Of a DNA stretch of 64,000 nucleotides, positions 8,531 to 17,735 are shown piece after piece. The stretch spans positions 6,076,001-6,140,000 of the forward strand of contig NZ_JARUBH010000009.1 of assembly GCF_029626105.1 (NCBI RefSeq). Reading direction: 5' to 3'. The notes beneath the pieces are model-generated. The model worked only from the letters and a program-made list of their open reading frames with translations. It searched no databases and was not told where the DNA came from. Origin of the DNA: Solwaraspora sp. WMMD792. Its GTDB lineage: Bacteria > Actinomycetota > Actinomycetes > Mycobacteriales > Micromonosporaceae. Both the position numbers and the translations under genes were made by a program. Numbering within the stretch: the first letter of the stretch is position 1; every line of letters starts with the position of its first letter.

Positions 8531-9637
8531 TCAGAGGTACATGCCGGTGCGGTGATCCCCGGTGTCGCCCCGGGACGGCTTGTCCCCGTCGCCAAAGAAC
8601 CGCTTGCCACCGAACTCGCCGTGCAACCGGTCGTCCAACTCGTCGGCGAGACCGGTCATCACCTGCACCGCGAGCATCAGATGGGTGGGCTGGAAGTTGC
8701 GGCCGAACACCGGTACGGACGCCCACACCGTGTCGTTGGTGCAGTACAGCCGCCCGATCGGCATCCGGTTGGTCAACTCGGACAGCTTCACGTACAACTG
8801 CTCGGTCGGCTCCACCTCGGTCAGGACCGGCGAGAAGACGTCCACCAGCGGCGGATTGTCCCGGATCCGGACGAAGACCATCGCCGAGCCGGCCCGGATC
8901 CCGATGTCGCCGTCAGCGTCCACATGCAGATGCTCCGGGGTGCTGCGCATCATCGTCGCGACCACCGTACGGACCCGCTCGTCGAGCGGCAGCGCGTCAC
9001 CTGGACCGTCGTCACCGTCCCCGGGCACCGGGTCACCGGTCGGCAGCCCGAGATGGTCGCCGAGGGACGACGCCGGTCGGGCGGTGCCGAGCGGCTCGAC
9101 CTCGATCGGCGAGTCGCTGTCGTCGCCCACCGAGTAGACGACGAAGGCCGGATGCGGGGCACCGTAGACCTGGCGCAGCGTATGGGTGATCACGGAGGCC
9201 AGCCGAGCGACGTCCGTGGTCGTCGTGGCCAGCCCGAAGTTGTCACCGCAACCCGGCACCACCCCGGGCGGCGACCAGCCGAGCGCGACCAGTTCGGCGA
9301 CGGCGTCCCGGTCCATCCGGTAGTCCGGCGGCAGTGTGGCGTTGCTCACCGCCGACGCGGTCAACCGGTCCTGCAGGCCGATCGAGACATCCACCGAGTA
9401 GATCGCGTCGCCGGTGCCGGACGCTGTCGGATCGAGCGTGAGCTCCACCTGTGCACCGGCCGGCAGCGTCGGCAGCATGGCGGCCAGCGCGGCGGCGAAG
9501 TCCCGCCACGCCTGGGTCACCTTCTCCCGCAGGTCGGCCGTGCTCGGCTCGTCGAGCAGGAGCGGCTCGTGCGCCGCCGGCTGACTCCCGGACGCCTGAT
9601 CCCCTGATGCCGGCACCTGCTCCCCCACGATGATCAA
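8531..9637 (-). CDS. YbjN / type III chaperone-like (TY-Chap) domain protein
   Basis: About 368 aa from the TTG at 9637; longer (GTG 9682) and shorter (GTG 9628) starts are possible and none has a strong ribosome site. The C-terminal ~140 residues (EHLHVDADGDIGIRAGSAMV, RLYCTNDTVWASVPVFG, FQPTHLMLAVQVMTGLADEL) match the YbjN-like domain found in actinobacterial proteins of unknown role. The middle region resembles a second degenerate copy, joined by an acidic Gly/Asp linker. No catalytic residues or membrane segment are visible. Confidence 0.75.
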   Translation of the reverse strand: MIIVGEQVPASGDQASGSQPAAHEPLLLDEPSTADLREKVTQAWRDFAAALAAMLPTLPAGAQVELTLDPTASGTGDAIYSVDVSIGLQDRLTASAVSNATLPPDYRMDRDAVAELVALGWSPPGVVPGCGDNFGLATTTTDVARLASVITHTLRQVYGAPHPAFVVYSVGDDSDSPIEVEPLGTARPASSLGDHLGLPTGDPVPGDGDDGPGDALPLDERVRTVVATMMRSTPEHLHVDADGDIGIRAGSAMVFVRIRDNPPLVDVFSPVLTEVEPTEQLYVKLSELTNRMPIGRLYCTNDTVWASVPVFGRNFQPTHLMLAVQVMTGLADELDDRLHGEFGGKRFFGDGDKPSRGDTGDHRTGMYL

Positions 9638-9801
9638 CTCAGTCCCGTTGTGCGCACACCCTACCCAGATGAGCCACCACACCGGCTAGCCCCGGGCACC
9701 GTCGGATAACCGGCACTGGCCGGCCGCAGCTCGCCGTACCGCCGCTGGCCTGCGCCTTTTGGACGTAGCCGGCGGATCGCAGCACGTGAGAAGGTGGCAG
9801 C

Positions 9802-12072
9802 ATGGCCCGTTCCGCCCCCCGAGACGACGCCGGCGACCGCGACCTACGGGTCGACCAGCCGGCGACCAGCGCGGCCGGACTGCCGGGCGTCACCCACGCA
9901 CTGCGCGCCGGCGTCGCCCAGATGGGCGTACGCCGTACCGCGCTCACCCTGGCGCGGGTCAACCAGACCGGTGGCTTCGACTGCCCCGGCTGCGCCTGGC
10001 CGGAGCCGGCCGCCCAGCGGCGCTCGCACGCCGAGTTCTGCGAAAACGGCGCCAAGGCGGTCGCCGAGGAGGCGACCCTGCGCCGGGTCACCCCGGAGTT
10101 CTTCGCCGAGCACCCGATCAGCGAGCTGGCCACCCGCTCCGACCACTGGCTCGGCCAGCAGGGCCGGCTCACCCACCCGGTGATCCGCCGACCCGGCGCC
10201 GACCACTACACCCCGATCGGCTGGGACGACGCGTTCCGGCTGATCGGCGACGAACTGCGGGGCCTCGACTCGCCGGACCGGGCCGCGTTCTACACCTCCG
10301 GCCGCACCTCCAACGAGGCCGCCTTCCTCTACCAGCTGTTCGCCCGGTCGCTGGGCACCAACAACCTGCCGGACTGCTCCAACATGTGCCACGAGTCGTC
10401 CGGGGTGGCGCTGCTCAGCACCATCGGCATCGGCAAGGGCTCGGTGACCCTGGACGACCTGCACCGGGCGAAACTGATCGTCGTCGTCGGGCAGAACCCG
10501 GGCACCAACCACCCCCGGATGCTGTCCGCGCTGGAACGGGCCAAACGGGACGGCGCCACCATCGTCGCCGTCAACCCACTGCCCGAAGCCGGGCTGATGC
10601 GGTTCCGCAATCCGCAACGCCCCGGCGGCCTGGTCGGGGCCGGCACCCCGCTGGCCGACCACTTCCTGCAGATCCGTATCGGCGGCGACCTGGCGCTGTT
10701 CCAGGCGATCGGTGCGCTGCTGGTCGCCGACGATGCGGTCGACACCGACTTCGTCGATACCCACACCAGCGGGTACGCCGAGTACCGCGCGGCCCTCGCC
10801 GGGCTCGACTGGGCGGCGGTGACCGCCGCCACCGGGCTGGACCGGGCCCAGATCGTCGAGGTGGCCCGGCTGTTCGCCGCCTCCGACGCGACCATCGTCT
10901 GCTGGGCGATGGGGCTGACCCAGCGGCAGGACTCGGTCGACGCGATCCGCGAGATCGTCAACGTGCAGCTGCTGCGCGGCATGATCGGCAAGCCGGGGGC
11001 CGGGCTCTGCCCGGTGCGCGGACACTCCAACGTGCAGGGTGACCGCACCATGGGCATCTGGCACGAGCCGCCGGCCTGGCTGCCGGCGCTCGGCCGGCGA
11101 CTCGGCGTACCGATGCCGACCGCGACCGGACTGGACACCGTCGGCGCGATCCGGGCGATGCGCGACGGCGAGGTACGCATCTTCATGGCCCTCGGCGGCA
11201 ACTTCGCCGCCGCCAGCCCGGACACCGAGGTGACGGTCGCCGCCCTGGCGTCGTGCGCGTTGACGGTGCACGTGTCGACCAAACTGAACCGCTCGCACAC
11301 GGTGCCCGGCGCGACCTCACTGATCCTGCCCTGCCTGGGCCGCACCGAACGGGACCGGCAGGCCGGCGGCGACCAGTTCGTCACCGTCGAGGACTCGATG
11401 TCGGCGGTGCACGCCTCCCGGGGCCGGCTCGCCCCCGCCTCCGACCAACTGCTCTCCGAGGTGGCGATCGTCGCCCGGCTGGCCCGCGCCACACTGCCGG
11501 ACTCGCCGGTGCCGTGGGAGGCGTACCAGGCCGACTACCGGGCGATCCGGGCGACCATCGCCGACGTCGTACCGGGCTTCGCCGACTTCGAACGCCGGGT
11601 CGCCGAGCCGGACGGATTCGTGCTGCCGCACCCGCCCCGGGACCGGCGGACCTTCGCCACCGCGTCCGGCAAGGCCGCGTTCACGGTCAGCCCGCTGACC
11701 GTGATCGAGGTGCCGCCGGGCCGGCTGCTGCTGCAGACCATGCGCAGCCACGACCAGTACAACACCACGATCTACGGGCTCGACGACCGCTACCGCGGCA
11801 TCCGGGGCGGGCGTCGGGTGGTCTTCGTCCACCCGGACGACCTGACCGCACTCGGCTTCACCGACGGCGACCAGGTCGACCTGGTGTCGGAGTGGTCGGA
11901 TCAGGTCGAGCGCCGGGCCAGCGCCTTCCGGGTGGTGAGTTACCCGACGGCGCGCGGCTGCGCGGCCGCGTACTTCCCGGAGGCGAACGTGCTGGTGCCG
12001 CTGGACTCCACCGCCGCCGGGTCGAACACCCCGACGTCCAAGCAGATCGTCATCCGCCTGGAGCCGGCCTGA
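9802..12072 (+). CDS. FdhF/YdeP-family molybdopterin oxidoreductase
   Basis: About 756 aa, the full length of the YdeP-type formate-dehydrogenase-like family. GFDCPGCAWPEP near residue 58 is the N-terminal cysteine motif; NNLPDCSNMCHESSGVAL supplies the active-site region; LIVVVGQNPGTNHPRML, MRSHDQYNTTIYG and the C-terminal barrel bind bis-MGD. It is thought to act in the cytoplasm on formate or an unknown substrate with an unknown electron partner. ATG 9802 follows AAGGTGG. The downstream convergent genes DUF6457 and mobA suggest a molybdenum-cofactor neighbourhood. Confidence 0.9.
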   Translation: MARSAPRDDAGDRDLRVDQPATSAAGLPGVTHALRAGVAQMGVRRTALTLARVNQTGGFDCPGCAWPEPAAQRRSHAEFCENGAKAVAEEATLRRVTPEFFAEHPISELATRSDHWLGQQGRLTHPVIRRPGADHYTPIGWDDAFRLIGDELRGLDSPDRAAFYTSGRTSNEAAFLYQLFARSLGTNNLPDCSNMCHESSGVALLSTIGIGKGSVTLDDLHRAKLIVVVGQNPGTNHPRMLSALERAKRDGATIVAVNPLPEAGLMRFRNPQRPGGLVGAGTPLADHFLQIRIGGDLALFQAIGALLVADDAVDTDFVDTHTSGYAEYRAALAGLDWAAVTAATGLDRAQIVEVARLFAASDATIVCWAMGLTQRQDSVDAIREIVNVQLLRGMIGKPGAGLCPVRGHSNVQGDRTMGIWHEPPAWLPALGRRLGVPMPTATGLDTVGAIRAMRDGEVRIFMALGGNFAAASPDTEVTVAALASCALTVHVSTKLNRSHTVPGATSLILPCLGRTERDRQAGGDQFVTVEDSMSAVHASRGRLAPASDQLLSEVAIVARLARATLPDSPVPWEAYQADYRAIRATIADVVPGFADFERRVAEPDGFVLPHPPRDRRTFATASGKAAFTVSPLTVIEVPPGRLLLQTMRSHDQYNTTIYGLDDRYRGIRGGRRVVFVHPDDLTALGFTDGDQVDLVSEWSDQVERRASAFRVVSYPTARGCAAAYFPEANVLVPLDSTAAGSNTPTSKQIVIRLEPA

Positions 12073-12334
12073 CCTCGCCCGGGGCCGGCCCGACCTCCTC
12101 GCCGCCGCCGTAGGCGCGGGCCAGGGCGGCCAGCCGGGCACCGGCCTCGACCGGATCGGCGCCACGGCCGACGGCCAACCCCAACAGGTACGCGGTGACC
12201 GGCGCACCCGGGCGTAGCACGTTGTGTGCCACGTCGCGGGCCAGGTCCAGCACCACCGGCACCGGCACCTCGCCGGGGTCGAGCCCGAGTTCGGCGGCGG
12301 CCGACGCCACCCAGCTCGTCATCGTGTCGCTCAT
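12050..12334 (-). CDS. DUF6457-type small protein
   Basis: 94 aa, starting MSDTMTSWVASAAAELGLDP and containing DLARDVAHNVLRPGAPVTAY, an all-helical small protein that often accompanies mobA and FdhF-type oxidoreductases in actinobacteria. Its start overlaps the mobA stop (ATGA, 12331-12334), so the two are co-translated. Its 3' end overlaps the convergent oxidoreductase gene by 23 bp. Biochemical role unknown; context suggests help with cofactor insertion or enzyme maturation. Confidence 0.75.
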   Translation of the reverse strand: MSDTMTSWVASAAAELGLDPGEVPVPVVLDLARDVAHNVLRPGAPVTAYLLGLAVGRGADPVEAGARLAALARAYGGGEEVGPAPGEVRPAPGG

Positions 12335-12966
12335 CGCACCCACTCCCGTGCCTGCCGGACGTCCTGGTCGGTGTCGCAATCGAACCACGGCGGAGGGCCG
12401 GCGCCGGACCAGGTCACCTCGGCGACGGACAGGCCGCCGAACAGCGCCCGCATCGACGCCCCGACGAGGCCGCCGCCGCGTCGCGCGGCGAGCCGGTCGA
12501 CCGCCGCACGCAGCCGGCCGGTACGCCAGACACCGCAGAGCAGCTGCCGCCGACCGGTGGCGTCGACGTAGAGCGCCCCGTCGACTCCACCCGCCCGTAC
12601 GGTCCGCGTCAACAGGTCCACCGCGTCGGCGGTGAGCAGCGGCAGGTCGCCGGCGAGCAGCGCGACCAGTCCGGCCGGCTCGGCGAACGCGGCGGGACCG
12701 GTGCGGCCGGCGGCCTCGGCGAGTGCGGCGAGGCCGGCGGCGGTGGCGGCGACCGGACCGGCCCCGGGCGGCTCCTCGCGTACCGCCAGGACACCCGGCG
12801 GCGGGTCGGCCAGCGGGCCGACGACGACGCGCGGGTCGGCGCCCGCGACGGCGGCCAGCACCCGGTCCCGCATGGCCACCCCACCCACCGGTACGTCCGG
12901 TTTGTCGACGCCGCCCATCCGTCGGGCCGCGCCACCGGCCAGCACCACCGCCGCGAATCCGGTCAC
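12331..12966 (-). CDS. mobA: Molybdenum cofactor guanylyltransferase
   Basis: About 211 aa. The nucleotidyltransferase signature AAVVLAGGAARRMGGVDKPD is at the N-terminus and LVALLAGDLPLL supplies the metal-binding Asp. MobA transfers GMP from GTP to molybdopterin to make MGD, the cofactor used by FdhF-type enzymes such as the convergent gene at 9802. GTG start. Coupled by a 4-bp overlap to the small DUF6457 gene. The canonical GG-x-S-x-RMG-x-DK loop is slightly altered (GGAARRMGGVDK). Confidence 0.87.
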   Translation of the reverse strand: MTGFAAVVLAGGAARRMGGVDKPDVPVGGVAMRDRVLAAVAGADPRVVVGPLADPPPGVLAVREEPPGAGPVAATAAGLAALAEAAGRTGPAAFAEPAGLVALLAGDLPLLTADAVDLLTRTVRAGGVDGALYVDATGRRQLLCGVWRTGRLRAAVDRLAARRGGGLVGASMRALFGGLSVAEVTWSGAGPPPWFDCDTDQDVRQAREWVR

Positions 12967-13043
12967 GTCGCCGACGGTACCGCGAGGTGAAACCCGTCGG
13001 CGCGGTTGACATCGAAGCTGACCGGCCGGAGCGTCCTTCCAGT

Positions 13044-14372
13044 ATGGAGTTCAGGCTGCTCGGGAACTTCGAAGTGGTACGGGACGGCCGGCCGGTATCG
13101 GTGGGCCGGCGCCGGCAGGAACGCCTGCTGCTCGCCATCCTGCTGCTGGCAGCCGGTCGTCCGGTTGCCACCGATCGGCTGACCGACCTGCTGTGGGACG
13201 GTGCACCGCCGCCGAACGCCCGCGGTGCCGTGCACACCTACGTCGGGCGGTTGCGGGCCGCCCTGTCGCCGTACGGGGTGCGGATCACCACGAAGGGTGG
13301 TGGCTACGCGGTGCCGGCCGGGCAGGTCGACGCGACCCGCTTCACCGACCTGGCCCGGGAGGCCGCCGGCACCACCGACCCGGCCGAGCGGGTCCTCCTC
13401 GGCGGTGCCGCCCTGGCCCTGTGGCGCGGGCCGCTCCTCGCCGACCTGGTCGACGAGCCGCTGCGGCAACGGCTCGGCGAGCCGCTGCGGGAGCTGCGGC
13501 TCAGCGTCGCCGAGACGTGCGCGCGGTCGCTGCTCGACATGGGCCACCACGAGCGCGTGGTCCGCGAGCTCACCGACCTGGCCGAGCAGCATCCGGGCCG
13601 GGAAGCGCTGGTCGCGAGCGTGATGACCGCCCTGTACCGGTCCGCCCGGCAGGCCGACGCGCTGCGCCTGTACGACCGCGCCCGCAAGACTCTGATCGGC
13701 GAACTCGGCGTCGAGCCCGGCCCCGACCTGGAGACCGTGTACCAGCGGATCCTCGTCGGCGACCCGCGCCTCGAACGACCGGCGGCCCCGGTGTACGCGG
13801 TCCGGGTCCGCGACCACTGGCTGCCGTGGAGTGTGGGCGGCCATCCAGCGCTGGAGTTCTGCAACACGTACGCGGGTTGGGGCGGTGAACGGATCCCCGG
13901 CGCGGAGTGGCTGCGCAGCTACTCGTCGCTCGCCGTCTGGGCCGGCCACCAGGATCTGCTCGACGACGGTGTCGTCACCGGCCTGCTCGCCACCGCCGCG
14001 CAGGATCCGATCGGCGCCGCGACGGTGCTGGACGAGGCCCGCCAGCTGCGCGAGCGGCTCTACGTCTGCCTCACCGACCCGGCGGATCCGCGTGCGTTCG
14101 CCGCCGTCGCCCGGTACGTGGAGGACGCCGCCCGGGACGCGGTGTTCCGGCGGGGAGCGGACGGGCTGGGCAGCTGGCACCCGTCCCGTCGGGCCGGGCT
14201 GCGCGCGCCGCTGCACGCCGCGGCCCGCAGCGCCGGCGAACTGCTCGCCGACCCGCGCCGGTCGACCGTGTGCGCCTGCCCCGGCCCGCACTGCGGCTGG
14301 CTGTTCCTCGACCAGCGTGGCCGTCGTCGGTTCTGCAGTCAGGCCACCTGCGGGCACCCGGCGGCGATCTGA
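13044..14372 (+). CDS. SARP-type regulator fused to an ABATE/CGNR zinc-finger region
   Basis: About 442 aa. Residues 1-95 are an OmpR-like DNA-binding domain (MEFRLLGNFEVVRDGRPVSV, LLWDGAPPPNARGAVHTYVG); about 95-245 are the BTAD helices that define SARP activators (LYDRARKTLIGELGVEPGPD). About 260-442 match the ABATE plus CGNR module (HPALEFCNTYAGW, then CACPGPHCGWLFLD and FCSQATCG). The terminal CGNR is degenerate (CGHP), though the four Cys of the finger remain. ATG 13044 is the natural SARP start. Not adjacent to the NRPS-PKS cluster, but the only SARP in the window and therefore a candidate for binding the direct-repeat promoters there. Confidence 0.85.
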   Translation: MEFRLLGNFEVVRDGRPVSVGRRRQERLLLAILLLAAGRPVATDRLTDLLWDGAPPPNARGAVHTYVGRLRAALSPYGVRITTKGGGYAVPAGQVDATRFTDLAREAAGTTDPAERVLLGGAALALWRGPLLADLVDEPLRQRLGEPLRELRLSVAETCARSLLDMGHHERVVRELTDLAEQHPGREALVASVMTALYRSARQADALRLYDRARKTLIGELGVEPGPDLETVYQRILVGDPRLERPAAPVYAVRVRDHWLPWSVGGHPALEFCNTYAGWGGERIPGAEWLRSYSSLAVWAGHQDLLDDGVVTGLLATAAQDPIGAATVLDEARQLRERLYVCLTDPADPRAFAAVARYVEDAARDAVFRRGADGLGSWHPSRRAGLRAPLHAAARSAGELLADPRRSTVCACPGPHCGWLFLDQRGRRRFCSQATCGHPAAI

Positions 14373-14409
14373 CCTCGCGGCCCGCTTTCGGCAAGATCGT
14401 GGTGAGTCG

Positions 14410-14988
14410 ATGGTGAGGGCCGCCGTCGAGACTCGGTCCATGCGTCGATTCACTTACCTCGCAATGGCCACGGCCACCGCCGTGCTCCTCGCCGCCGTAC
14501 CCGCGTCGGCGGCCCCCGACAACGGTCGTCCACCCTCGGGCGACGACGAATGGGTGCCGGTGCCGTCGGCTCCCTTCGAGCAGGAAGCCGGCATCACCTG
14601 TGACTTCCCGATCCGCGGCGAGCCCGTGCTGGACCGGGTGGTCAAGATGGTGCTGGCGACGTACCCGGACGGCTCGTCGAAGCGGGAGATCTACACCGGA
14701 GCGCTCATCTACCGGGTCACCAACACCGCGACCGGGGAGTCGGTCGAGGTGGACATCAGCGGCACCTCGGTGCTGCAGATGCGGCCGGGCGGCTCCTACT
14801 CCAACAACGTGACCTGGCGGGTCTGGGGCCCGATCCTGCTGGGCATGCACAAGGACAGAAGCAACTATCCGAGCGGCATGTACGTGCCGAACGGGATCTA
14901 CACGTTGGACGTCAGCAAGTCGGGATACCGGACGCTGCGGTTCACCGTCGGCAGCGCGCACAACATCTGCGACGATCTTCAGCCCTGA
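14410..14988 (+). CDS. Secreted protein of unknown function
   Basis: About 192 aa. A signal peptide is clear: MRRFTYLAMATATAVLLAAV, then PASAAP with an ASA-type cleavage site. The mature part has two cysteines (ITCDFP and HNICDDL, perhaps one disulfide) and a beta-rich body (IYTGALIYRVTNTATGESVE, VDISGTSVLQMRPGGS). ATG 14410 has GGTGAG upstream; ATG 14440 would start directly at the signal peptide. I do not recognise a catalytic motif. Probably an extracellular beta-sandwich protein. Confidence 0.72.
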   Translation: MVRAAVETRSMRRFTYLAMATATAVLLAAVPASAAPDNGRPPSGDDEWVPVPSAPFEQEAGITCDFPIRGEPVLDRVVKMVLATYPDGSSKREIYTGALIYRVTNTATGESVEVDISGTSVLQMRPGGSYSNNVTWRVWGPILLGMHKDRSNYPSGMYVPNGIYTLDVSKSGYRTLRFTVGSAHNICDDLQP

Positions 14989-15072
14989 CCTGCAGGAGCC
15001 CCGACCTGCGGGATCCCAGCCCGGACTCCGCCAGCGGGAAACATCCACCCCCCGATGATCGTTGCCGGTGGT

Positions 15073-15885
15073 ATGGACGATTCCGGGGTGAGCGGACCCG
15101 ACAGCGGAGACGAGACGTCCCACGCCGGCCCGGCCCCGGGCCGGCGTGGCGCGGTCCGGGTGGAACCGGGCCAGAAACGGGTCCGGGTGTACCTGCACGG
15201 CGAGGTGGTGGCCGACACGACCGCCCCGCTGCTGGTCTGGGAGAAGCCCTACTATCCGACCTACTACCTGCCGGCGGCGGACGTCCGCGCGGCACTCGTC
15301 GCGACCGGCGCCACCGAGCGGTCGCCGAGCCGGGGCACCGCCGAGATCCTCGACGTGGTCACCGGGGCCGGCCGGACCGCCGCCGGGGCCGCCCGCCGCT
15401 ACCCCGACTCACCGTTGCCGCAGCTACGCGACGCGGTACGGCTGGACTGGGCGGCGATGGACGAGTGGCTGGAGGAGGACGAGCCGGTCTACACGCACCC
15501 GCGTGACCCGTACACCCGGGTCGACATCCTGGCCAGCAGCCGGCGGGTGCGGGTGGAGCTGGACGGGGTGACGCTGGCCGACTCCGGCTCCCCCCGGATC
15601 CTGTTCGAGACCGGGCTGCCGCCGCGCTACTACCTGCCGCTGACCGACCTGCGGCGGGACCTGCTGGTGCCGTCGCAGACCCGCACCCACTGCCCGTACA
15701 AGGGGACCGCCGAGTACTGGTCGGTGCGGCTCGGCGAGCGGACGTACGACGACCTGGTCTGGATCTACCGCGCGCCGTTGCCGGAGAGCCAGAAGATCGC
15801 CGGTCTGGCCTGCTACTACAGCGAAAAGGTCGACCTGTACGTCGATGGCGTCGCCCAGCAACGGCCGCGTACGCAGTTCAGCTGA
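15073..15885 (+). CDS. Tandem DUF427-domain protein
   Basis: About 270 aa with two copies of the DUF427 beta fold: the first around KRVRVYLHGEVVADTTAPLL to EKPYYPTYYLPAADV, the second around RRVRVELDGVTLADSGSPRI to LPPRYYLPLTDLR, HCPYKGTAEYWSVRLG. The family is a small cytoplasmic beta-tent protein of unknown chemistry found widely in actinobacteria. The start is uncertain: ATG 15055 and ATG 15073 are in frame and neither has a strong ribosome site. Confidence 0.85.
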   Translation: MDDSGVSGPDSGDETSHAGPAPGRRGAVRVEPGQKRVRVYLHGEVVADTTAPLLVWEKPYYPTYYLPAADVRAALVATGATERSPSRGTAEILDVVTGAGRTAAGAARRYPDSPLPQLRDAVRLDWAAMDEWLEEDEPVYTHPRDPYTRVDILASSRRVRVELDGVTLADSGSPRILFETGLPPRYYLPLTDLRRDLLVPSQTRTHCPYKGTAEYWSVRLGERTYDDLVWIYRAPLPESQKIAGLACYYSEKVDLYVDGVAQQRPRTQFS

Positions 15886-15986
15886 GGTCGGAGCGGGCAC
15901 CGGCCGGACGACGAGTCCGCCGGCCGGCCGGCCGTACGTGCGGTGCGTGTCGTCCGGCGGTCACCTTCCCCTGCTAACTTCTGCCC

Positions 15987-17735
15987 GTGGCGCAGGCAGA
16001 CGGATCAACCGCAACGGACGGATCCGGGACGCTCGACGGATCCGGATCCGGATCCGGATCCGGATCCGGATCCGGGGCAGTCGGGCAGCCGGCGGGCGTC
16101 GTCCCACGGGTCGTCCGCAACGACTGGTCGTCGGTGGCCGTACCCGATCTGGACAGCTGGCGGCCCACGATGACGGTGAGCGTCGTCATCCCGGCCTTCA
16201 ACTGCCAGCCCACGCTGGATCTGACCCTGGCGTCGTTGAGCCGGCAGACGTACCCGGCGGACCTGCTCGAGGTCGTCGTGGCCGACGACGGCTCGGACCC
16301 GCCGTTGACCCTGCCCGAGGTCCGGCCGTCGCGGACGAAGATCGTCCGGGTCGGTGCCGACGGCGAGGCCGGTTGGGGACGGGCCGCCGCCCTGCGCTGC
16401 GGCGTCGCGCACAGCACCGGCGAGATCCTGCACTGGCTGGACGCCGACATGATCGCCTATCCCGAGCATGTGGCGGCCCAGGTTCGCTGGCAGCATGTGC
16501 TGCCGTACGCGGTCACCCTCGGCTACAAGCGCTTCGTCGACCCGGACGGCAACGGGCGGTGGCCGTCGGCGGAGACGGTCGCGCAGACGCTGGCTGGCGG
16601 GGCGGCAGCGGACCTGTTCGGTGGCAACCCCGGTGAGCCGCACAGCTACGTCGAGCGGTACGTCAACCAGACCGACCAGCTGCGCATCGCCGACCATCAC
16701 GCGTTCAAGATCCACGTCGGCGCGACCGCCGCGTTGCGCCGCGAGCTGTACCAGCGGGCCGGCGGGTTCGACGCGCAGCTGCGGCTGGGCGAGGACACCG
16801 AGTTCGGCTACCGGCTCGCCCAGGCGGGTGCCGTGTTCGTGCCGGAGCCCGCCGCGCGGAGCTGGCATCTGGGGCGGACCCATGTGATGCGCGCCCGCAA
16901 AGACATCGCCCGCTGGAACCGCCCGTTCTTCGCCGACCGGATCCCGTACCCGCGCAGCTGGCGCAAGGTGGGCGGGACGTCCTGGTCGGTCCCGCTCGTC
17001 GAGGTGGTCACGGCAGTCGGTGACCAGCCGCTGGAACGGGTACGGGCGGCCGTCGACTCGGTGCTGCGTAGCAGCGAACACGACATCCGGGTCACCCTGG
17101 TCGGCCCGTGGGATCAGCTCGACGACGCGCGGGTACGGGTGCTCACCGACCCGCTGCGCGACCTGCGACTGATCGCCGCGACCTACCGGGGTGAACCACG
17201 GGTCCGGCTGGCCACCGAACGGCCCGGCAGCGTCTTTCCCGCGCCGTACCTGCTGGACCTGCCGGCCGCGTACGGCCTGGCACCGGACGGCCTGCGACGC
17301 CTGATCGACGTCGCCGACCGCCACCAGGCCGGTGTGGTCCGGGTCGACGTCGGCGAGCCCGGGGCGGACCCGGCGCGGGAGGCCGGCGTACGGCTGTGGC
17401 GGACCGCGGCGCTCAGCCGGGCGCGGTGGGTGCGCTCCGCCGACGAGCCGCTGTTCGACGCGGTGACCTCGGTGTACGGGCACCGCGACGTGCCCGCCGA
17501 CGAGGTCGGCGTCGTGGACCTGACCCGGTTCGAGGTGACCGACCTGGCGAACGGCATGCCGCAGCCGTCCCGGCGTCGCCGGGCACCTGCCGCGCTGGTG
17601 CCGACCACGGTCGAGGTGGCCGGCGTACGGTCGCTGGCGAAGGCGACGGTGGTGGTCGCCTGGATGGCGGGTCGGCGGGTCCGGGCTCAGTGGGCCGGGT
17701 CGACGGTGCGGCGCAGAGCCGGCCACAGCGGGTAG
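15987..17735 (+). CDS. Family 2 glycosyltransferase with N-terminal Gly-Ser stretch
   Basis: About 582 aa. After a ~60-residue N-terminus with an alternating Gly-Ser run, the GT-A fold starts at MTVSVVIPAFNCQPTLDLTL. The metal site is HWLDADMI and the acceptor side shows GGFDAQLRLGEDTEFGYRLA (ED motif). A ~230-residue C-terminal part carries a second, degenerate GT-A-like region. Probably cytoplasmic, transferring a nucleotide-activated sugar. GTG start. The 3' end overlaps the convergent sulfotransferase gene by 49 bp. With that gene and the GT2 at 18858 it may build a sulfated glycan. Confidence 0.85.
   Translation: MAQADGSTATDGSGTLDGSGSGSGSGSGSGAVGQPAGVVPRVVRNDWSSVAVPDLDSWRPTMTVSVVIPAFNCQPTLDLTLASLSRQTYPADLLEVVVADDGSDPPLTLPEVRPSRTKIVRVGADGEAGWGRAAALRCGVAHSTGEILHWLDADMIAYPEHVAAQVRWQHVLPYAVTLGYKRFVDPDGNGRWPSAETVAQTLAGGAAADLFGGNPGEPHSYVERYVNQTDQLRIADHHAFKIHVGATAALRRELYQRAGGFDAQLRLGEDTEFGYRLAQAGAVFVPEPAARSWHLGRTHVMRARKDIARWNRPFFADRIPYPRSWRKVGGTSWSVPLVEVVTAVGDQPLERVRAAVDSVLRSSEHDIRVTLVGPWDQLDDARVRVLTDPLRDLRLIAATYRGEPRVRLATERPGSVFPAPYLLDLPAAYGLAPDGLRRLIDVADRHQAGVVRVDVGEPGADPAREAGVRLWRTAALSRARWVRSADEPLFDAVTSVYGHRDVPADEVGVVDLTRFEVTDLANGMPQPSRRRRAPAALVPTTVEVAGVRSLAKATVVVAWMAGRRVRAQWAGSTVRRRAGHSG
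16038..16073. repeat. GGATCC hexanucleotide microsatellite (six perfect copies)
   Basis: Six tandem GGATCC units (16038-16073), with a seventh isolated copy at 16020. In the glycosyltransferase frame each pair of units encodes Gly-Ser repeats. The unit is a multiple of three, so slippage would change linker length without a frameshift. Confidence 0.95.

Noticed and set aside
12195-12990. Forward open frames opposite mobA
   Set aside because: Shadows; mobA has a clear nucleotidyltransferase motif and coupled neighbour.
16038-16073. Hexamer repeats considered as a CRISPR or origin iteron
   Set aside because: No spacers and the repeat is in frame within a coding region; a simple microsatellite.
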